From contig JADJZY010000019.1 in NCBI GenBank assembly GCA_016715505.1, positions 35,175-99,174 of the forward strand: 64,000 nucleotides of DNA. The letters run 5' to 3'. The notes under the pieces were generated by a model that did not search any database, was not told the origin of the DNA, and was given only the letters and a program-made list of their open reading frames with translations. The translations under genes and the position numbers were made by a program. Positions 59,094 to 64,000 of the stretch are shown here, piece by piece (positions within the stretch are counted from its first letter, which is position 1; every line of letters begins with the position of its first letter). Source of the DNA: Bacteroidota bacterium (lineage in GTDB: Bacteria; Bacteroidota; Bacteroidia; Chitinophagales; Chitinophagaceae).

Positions 59094-59919
59094 TTTTTCG
59101 CTCTCGTAAAATCTCTTTCAGGGTATTGATGCGCACTTTGGCATAGTCCATGCTGGTATCAGGTGTTTCAAAATGCATAGCAAAGAAATACGGACGGTAA
59201 TTCACTTCATCCTGCTTGGTGAGTATGCCTTTTTGTTTTTCAATACGCTCTACAAAACCAACAATCCATGCTTGTATACGCTGGCTATTCATAGAGGTCC
59301 CTGTTTTGTAATACAGTTTATAACTGGTACTATCTTCACGCAACATCGAACTGCGTACAATGCGATGTGAGCGCTGCGAAAAAGGCAATTTGTCGAAATA
59401 CAATTTTTTCATCAGGCCTACTTGTTCATCCGGACTGATTTGCAAGGTATCATTGAGCCAAAACTGATCAATCGCTCCGCCGATGCGTTTGTTGCCATAA
59501 CGAATCGTATCGATCCATCGTTGCATTTCTGTGGGTCCAATACGCCGCGCCAATTCCTGATAATAAGGTACACAACTTACTTCAAAAGCTTCTCGCATAT
59601 TCATGTCCTTATTCCAGCTTTCACGACGAATTTGACCATCCCATGGAATCATCAGTTTTTCATCTTTGGCAATATTGGTTTCCAGCGCTATCAAAGAGTT
59701 CACAATCTTAAAGGTGGACGCCGGAGAATATCGTTGACTGCATCGATGTAAATTATACAGCAAAATCTGGTCGTGACTGTTATCGGAAAGTTCAAAACAG
59801 GCTGAATCAATACCCTGATTTTTAAAAATTGTCCCCCACTGGTTTTGTTCGAGAACATTATCTCTTCGGCAGGCAAACAACCCCAAACTCATGACCAATA
59901 ACAATAATCCGTTTTTCAT
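59074..59919 (-). CDS. class D (OXA-type) beta-lactamase homologue, lipoprotein
   Basis: A 281-residue class D serine beta-lactamase fold. From ATG 59919: lipoprotein signal with LFAC (Cys 17); catalytic motif STFK at residues 68-71, where the Lys is normally carbamylated; SxV as SCV (115-117); YGN (141-143); KTGT (205-208), then a WIVGF strand. All four family signatures are intact and properly spaced. The protein could hydrolyse beta-lactams or be a related penicillin-interacting sensor-type protein; resistance cannot be inferred. The frame opens 13 codons upstream but this start gives the lipobox and lies 4 nt from a promoter motif. Frame intact. Confidence 0.88.
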   Translation of the reverse strand: MKNGLLLLVMSLGLFACRRDNVLEQNQWGTIFKNQGIDSACFELSDNSHDQILLYNLHRCSQRYSPASTFKIVNSLIALETNIAKDEKLMIPWDGQIRRESWNKDMNMREAFEVSCVPYYQELARRIGPTEMQRWIDTIRYGNKRIGGAIDQFWLNDTLQISPDEQVGLMKKLYFDKLPFSQRSHRIVRSSMLREDSTSYKLYYKTGTSMNSQRIQAWIVGFVERIEKQKGILTKQDEVNYRPYFFAMHFETPDTSMDYAKVRINTLKEILRERKIIPSTR

Positions 59920-59923
59920 GGCG

Positions 59924-59931
59924 CAAAGGTA
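59924..59931 (-). promoter_or_regulatory. Bacteroidota -7 motif for the class D beta-lactamase gene
   Basis: Minus-strand TACCTTTG followed by CGCC, ending 4 nt before ATG 59919. Confidence 0.45.
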
Positions 59932-60044
59932 AGGGGCAATCGAGCTTGGCAAAATCAAAATTTATAATAGGAGTCATACAAATGTGATAAATTTCTGCAT
60001 GGAGAATTCAGGTTGCCATATGTTCATTTCCTGAGTGCCTCCAT

Positions 60045-60052
60045 TACCTTTG
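60045..60052 (+). promoter_or_regulatory. Bacteroidota -7 motif for thiL
   Basis: TACCTTTG, exact TAnnTTTG match, 5 nt before ATG 60058. This supports that start over the upstream frame opening at 60013. Confidence 0.5.
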
Positions 60053-60057
60053 CACAC

Positions 60058-60930
60058 ATGTCACAAGAAAGAACGGAAATATCTTCATTGGGCGAATTTG
60101 GCCTGATCGATCACCTCACCCGCAACAACGAAATTCGCAATGCCTCCACCTTACTCAGTGTGGGCGATGATGCGGCTGTTATTGATTCATTCGGCAAACA
60201 ACTCGCAATCAGCACCGATATGTTGGTGGAAGGGGTTCATTTCGATCTGATGTATACTCCCCTCAGGCACCTCGGATATAAAGCCGTGGTGGTAAATCTC
60301 TGACATTTATGCCATGAATGCCGAACCCAGCCAAATCACTGTGAGCCTAGCCATTTCTAATCGATTCAGTGTAGAAGCTCTTGATGAAATTTATGAAGGT
60401 ATCCATCTGGCCTGCGAACGATACGGCGTGGACCTGGTTGGCGGCGATACGACCACCTCTCTCAAAGGACTCATTATCAGTATCACCGCCATTGGCGAAC
60501 TGGCCGAAAACCAGTTTGTAACCCGGGCAGGGGCAGAAATCAATGATCTTATTTGCGTGAGTGGTAATTTGGGTGCTGCCTATGGGCATGTTGATTCTGG
60601 AAAGAGAAAAAGATTTTCCAGGAAAACCCGAATGTTCAACCCGATTTTGATCAGCAACAATATGTGCTGGAACGTTTTCTGAAACCGGAAGCCCAACGCG
60701 AAACCATTCAATTTTGCGGAGAAAAGCATCTTGCCCACAGCCATGATTGATATCAGCGATGGCTTAAGCTCGGAACTACATCATATTTGCCGACAAACAG
60801 CATCAGCACCTGCCCCTGGATATCGATTATCGGACATACCTGCGCTGCTGAAGAAGGGATCAAACTCATTACCACCGCCAACAATAAAGTAGCTATTCAG
60901 GCTCAAGGCTGGAATCCGCTGGCGGGGTAA
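60058..60930 (+). CDS. thiL: thiamine-monophosphate kinase (frameshifts and internal deletion)
   Basis: ThiL phosphorylates thiamine monophosphate to the diphosphate. The N-terminus reads ISSLGEFGLIDHL, SVGDDAAVID and STDMLVEGVHFDLMY, which hold the metal-binding aspartates. An indel near 60300 moves to SDIYAMNAEPSQITVSLAIS and VDLVGGDTTTS; another near 60590 moves to QPDFDQQQYVLERFLKPEAQR and AMIDISDGLSSELHHIC. After about 60840 relatives have about 100 residues including NGGEDYELLF-like sequence; here these are absent and the chain resumes at EEGIKLITTANNKVAIQAQG, ending GWNPLAG at 60930. Thiamine kinase activity is not expected from this version; sequence error is possible. Confidence 0.72.
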
Positions 60931-61526
60931 ATTGAAACACTTTCTATTTCCCCCTGCTAATTCAATTCTTAGACAACCATAATGGCTGACGTCCAGATGA
61001 ATCGGGATGCCTGTATTCTTTCAGCATCATTCTGTAATACATTTAATTTCAGAACGTCCGCAATTTTTATATTGATAATCATCTTTTGTCAGAATTGGCA
61101 CGGGTCACAAACCCGCGCCAGCCACAATGCTTAAAATACACTAACACGAGGGGTTTTGACTTATACCGTTTAAATATGAGATATACCTATGCGGTAAACA
61201 AAACCGCCAATAGCAGTACGGCATTACAAATGTCGAACAGAGCTATTGTGGAACATCCCGAACAGATGGGAAAAGTCTGTACCGCTGAATACACAGAAGG
61301 CTCAGAGTGCACAGAATGGTTTTGTGCATTTGATGAAAACGAGCTATGCCAGCTTGAGCCGTTCTGGTTATGCTGTACATTTGTCATGGGTCTCGTTTGA
61401 TTTTTGATACTACCTATTAGAATACGGTACCGCCCGTTTTCTGCCTTGTTCATAAGTCTTTTATACGCAAAGTTACCTAAATCAGTGCCTTCTGTGAACG
61501 CTGTGTTTTCTGTGGTTCAGACTTCC
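60931..61526. other. 596-bp intergenic region with short repeats
   Basis: No convincing gene. Open frames on both strands (about 61086-61400 and 61187-61453) lack start context and family resemblance. The region holds a hairpin at 61097-61119 and two related CACAGAA-rich tracts in opposite orientation (61291-61317 and, reversed, 61481-61520), which look like copies of an intergenic repeat. Confidence 0.4.
61097..61119. repeat. hairpin in the thiL/T9SS intergenic region
   Basis: GGCACGGGT-CACAA-ACCCGCGCC, an eight-pair stem with one A-C mismatch. It has no T tract on either side, so it resembles a REP-like palindrome more than a terminator. Confidence 0.35.
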
Positions 61527-63037
61527 TTACTCCACCACCACTTTCCTTACCTGGTCCTCACAACGCAATAAATAAAACCTTTTGGCAATCGGCTTAAATC
61601 CAACTCATTCTCTTTTGGTACGAAAGATTAGTTGGCCACTATGTGTAAAAAGTTCTTTAACACTCATTGACTTGCACCCTTTGATAAGTAATCTTCCTGT
61701 GGTTGGGTTGGGATAAACCTCCAACAGATTCGGTATATCAGTGACTGAATGATCAGCCAAAGGCCAGCAATTGATACTTGTATCTTTACCCAAATTGTAA
61801 TTGGGTTGACAAGGAGGGTTTGTGGCACCTCCCAGTGTATCCGGGAAACGCAAACATTTAGGACACCAGCCACATGAAATTCCTTTGTTATCCGGACTAT
61901 CAATCACACTCATGGTTTTGCCCAGTCCATGCCAATTTCCAATGTAAAGTTTTTTATCCCAACCCAAATAGCCCATACTGTAACCATTAAAATAATCATA
62001 CACCGTGTCCATATTGGCAACATGATACCAGGCGGTTGAACTATCCGGATCCCAGGTATCATATTGCTGGATATTAGCATAATTAACGGTATAAATAAAT
62101 CTCCCACTTTGGGAATAGCAAATTCCTGTAGAAAAAATATCATTGGGTTCTGTGGTCGGTGCTGTATAATTGGTAGGTAGAATTGGGATATTTTTTTTCT
62201 GCATATTACTAAGTTTCCCTGTGCAACGATCAAAATCAGCCAAAAACAATTCATTGTGCCCATTGTTGCAGGTAGCAGCAAAAATTTTTCCATCCGGGCT
62301 CAATTGTATCTGACCCATAATTTCCCAGTATCCGTTATTGGTACCTGTTTTACGTGGATAGGGAAAACTTTGTTTGCCATAGTTGTACACCGAATCTTTG
62401 GTAATTAAAAAGGTGTACACACTCACTATCGTGCATCATTTTAAGCAACCACCAGTCTTTGCCATTTGCATGTTTACAGGCCATCATTTGAGTTTTGCTA
62501 ATAAATTCTCCCTGAACAATCGGCTTCATACGTTCTACTACCTTTCCAGCACCACCATTAGCTTTCATGTTTATTTTGTTCAAAAACAAAAGATCAAAAG
62601 GAGCTTTCTTTGAATTTGGGGCTAACCATACCGTATTTAAGTTAAATTCCGAAGTACCTGAATTTACAAATAAGTTGTGGTATCGTCTATTGGCAAGAAA
62701 ATAGATGACTGGGATAGAATACTAAAACCATTGTAAAGTCAAATATAGCCGAATCCATCAAACGATATCCTCCGTCTAAATATTCTAAATCGGCACCATA
62801 AACGCTGAACCCATACTACAAAGTATTATATTTCCATTGCTGTCGCATATAGATGAGGAGCCGGTACTAAAATACCGTCCTGTGTGTGGAATCAACCTTT
62901 GTATTCACTACTCCGAAGTGGTGAATTGCGAACGAAATGTTCTGCCACCACCGCTGTACCAGGTTTATTAAAATTCTCTTGTGCACTTCCAAAAAAGAAA
63001 GTGGAATAAGAACCCATATCAATAGAGAAAACTTCAT
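61527..63037 (-). CDS. secreted T9SS-tailed protein (multiply frameshifted)
   Basis: A secreted protein of about 490 residues pieced from several frames. The start at 63037 reads MKFSLLIWVLIPLSF and, with one T added, FGSAQENFNKPG, a signal peptide. Near 62860 RYFSTGSSSICDSNGNIILC resembles the SSICDSNGNLLFYTNG segment of a common Bacteroidota family. LFVNSGTSEFNLNTVWLAPN and KDWWLLKMMHDSE follow, then MGQIQLSPDGKIFAATCNN, FSTGICYSQSGRFIYTVNYA and SPDNKGISCGWCP, six-bladed-propeller-like. The tail LEVYPNPTTGRLLIKGCKS and HSGQLIFRTK, continued in another frame by GFYLLRCEDQVRKVVVE, is a T9SS type A domain. At least four indels. Confidence 0.6.
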
Positions 63038-63066
63038 ATTCCTAGAGTTTGATGAACTTCGAGTAT

Positions 63067-63772
63067 TCAATTTTGATTATATTGAATACGAATACTATAT
63101 ATTCCAGGTGTCAGTGTTGAAACCGGTAAATGAATACTGCCATTTTGTAAATTCTCCTGCAAGTTCAAAACCTGCACAGGCCATGTCAAAACCTGAATTT
63201 GAACCGAGCCTTCACTTTAGTGGGATATTGATGAGTAACTCTGTTTGAGTCGGGTTCGGGTAAAGTATGACATTTAATTGATTCTCTTCATCATTCATTG
63301 CTGATGAATTCCCGAAACCATTTTTATATACACCCACTGCATTGCAAATTTCAAGATCACTATATGATAATCCAGGTTGAATATGAGCATATAGACTTCG
63401 TGCTTTGTAAACTGCACTTCCATTCACAAAAGGGCAACTGAGTGCCAATTCTTCAAGTTGTTCAAAGTCTGCGGAAGAAAAGTTCTGCCAGCCTTGGGTC
63501 AGGACCTCTAAATAAATACGATTGAGGTCCTTTTCGTAGTTTTCAAACAATCGACCAAGCGGCAAAGCTGTATTTTCCTGGGTTAACTCTTGGATTTGAT
63601 TTTGAAACGTAGTGCTGTCATTGAGGGTGTTTTCTTGACACAGAATTTCCATATTCAAATCTAGTGTACGAATTTCATCGGTCAATAAAGATTCCTGATT
63701 GGCATAAAAAGCATTTAGGAGTGGATAGGTTGCCCTTATTGGAATTTTGCTTGTGCTTATTGTCTGAATCAC
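63067..63772 (-). pseudogene. T9SS-tailed protein fragment
   Basis: A 3' fragment of a secreted protein. The frame begins at a GTG (63772) without signal peptide; the Asn/Glu-rich helical body (LLTDEIRTLDLNMEILCQEN, YEKDLNRIYLEVLTQGWQNF, LEELALSCPFVNGSAVYKAR) looks like the interior of a larger protein. It runs into a T9SS tail: QLNVILYPNPTQTELLINI, then after an indel near 63213 GSVQIQVLTWPVQVLNLQEN and TLTPGIYSIRIQYNQN, stop at 63067. The missing N-terminus cannot fit in the 170 nt before the next gene, so this is a truncated gene or an assembly deletion. Confidence 0.55.
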
Positions 63773-63945
63773 GGATGATGAAGATTTAAAGATGTGCGCA
63801 AATCGATTCTAGTACCAAGTTCTAAATTAATCATTTTTCTCCATGTATTCACCATTCTGTCCCCCCAGCCTCTCCATTTCGGGATGCAACGCATTTGATG
63901 CCAATTGTCTGAACCGTGATATACAAGAATTAAGGATTGGCATGA

Positions 63946-64000
63946 TTACTCCACCACCTTCCGCACTTGTCCTTCGCAGCGCAGTATATAAATTCCTTTG
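63946..64000 (-). CDS. C-terminal end of a T9SS cargo protein (cut by window edge)
   Basis: Only the last residues are in view: KGIYILRCEGQVRKVVE and a stop. They nearly repeat the end of the gene at 61527 (FYLLRCEDQVRKVVVE) and match the close of T9SS type A sorting domains, so a paralogous secreted protein continues beyond the window on the minus strand. Confidence 0.55.
   Translation of the reverse strand, partial: KGIYILRCEGQVRKVVE

Noticed and set aside
61086..61453. Overlapping frames of 104 and 88 residues on opposite strands
   Set aside because: No recognisable sequence, no promoter or signal, and one antisense to the other within a repeat-bearing gap.

Overview
The window looks like a chromosomal stretch from a Bacteroidota bacterium, probably an environmental member near Chitinophagales/Saprospiria (inference). 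Evidence: several secreted proteins end in type IX secretion (T9SS) C-terminal sorting domains, methionine synthase is split into two overlapping genes, DUF5723 and DUF4197 proteins are present, and many genes are preceded by the Bacteroidota -7 promoter motif TAnnTTTG, often only 5-30 nt from the start codon. The DNA is moderately A+T-rich, and more so at 49-55.6 kb.

Layout. 0.1-9.8 kb: envelope and information-processing genes (LptF/G permease, rbfA, an MsbA-type exporter that has lost its P-loop, rarA, aspS) and a TPR/LytS-type sensor kinase. 9.8-15 kb: an orphan NuoE-NuoF-like (FdsB-type) flavoprotein, a truncated AAA ATPase, a complete IS1595-family element with matching 28-bp ends, an IS-disrupted hypothetical gene and a broken membrane protein. 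15-22.4 kb: YitT protein, a T9SS cargo, the p-aminobenzoate cluster pabC-pabB facing pabA, and an outer-membrane DUF5723/lipoprotein pair. 22.7-26.5 kb: split metH behind a leader that resembles a SAM-II riboswitch. 26.6-39 kb: an intact two-component system, O-antigen ligase-like gene, Sua5/YciO, pdxH, mutL, enoyl-CoA hydratase, 3-hydroxybutyrate dehydrogenase with an alpha/beta hydrolase. 39.1-48.5 kb: a 2,535-residue secreted repeat protein with its own terminator, a beta-helix protein and a YCII protein. 48.7-55.6 kb: an accessory island with a cysteine desulfurase remnant, a KilA-N protein, and a coupled pair encoding an HNH endonuclease and a giant exonuclease-RecQ-UvrD helicase. 55.7-64 kb: prfA, an unrecognised large secreted protein, a class D beta-lactamase homologue, thiL, and several broken T9SS genes.

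The most interesting unit is the HNH plus exonuclease-RecQ-UvrD pair (50.0-55.6 kb). The reading frames overlap by 4 nt, and the HNH protein has an N-terminal region resembling the sulfur-binding domain of phosphorothioate-dependent restriction enzymes. I cannot match the pair to a named defence system.

A caution for every gene: the window has many single-base frameshifts, often at A or T runs, plus four probable internal deletions of about 50-300 nt that remove conserved motifs. They cluster in patches, while 33-48 kb is clean. Patchy consensus error in an assembly explains this better than true decay for most genes. I found no rRNA, tRNA or CRISPR array.
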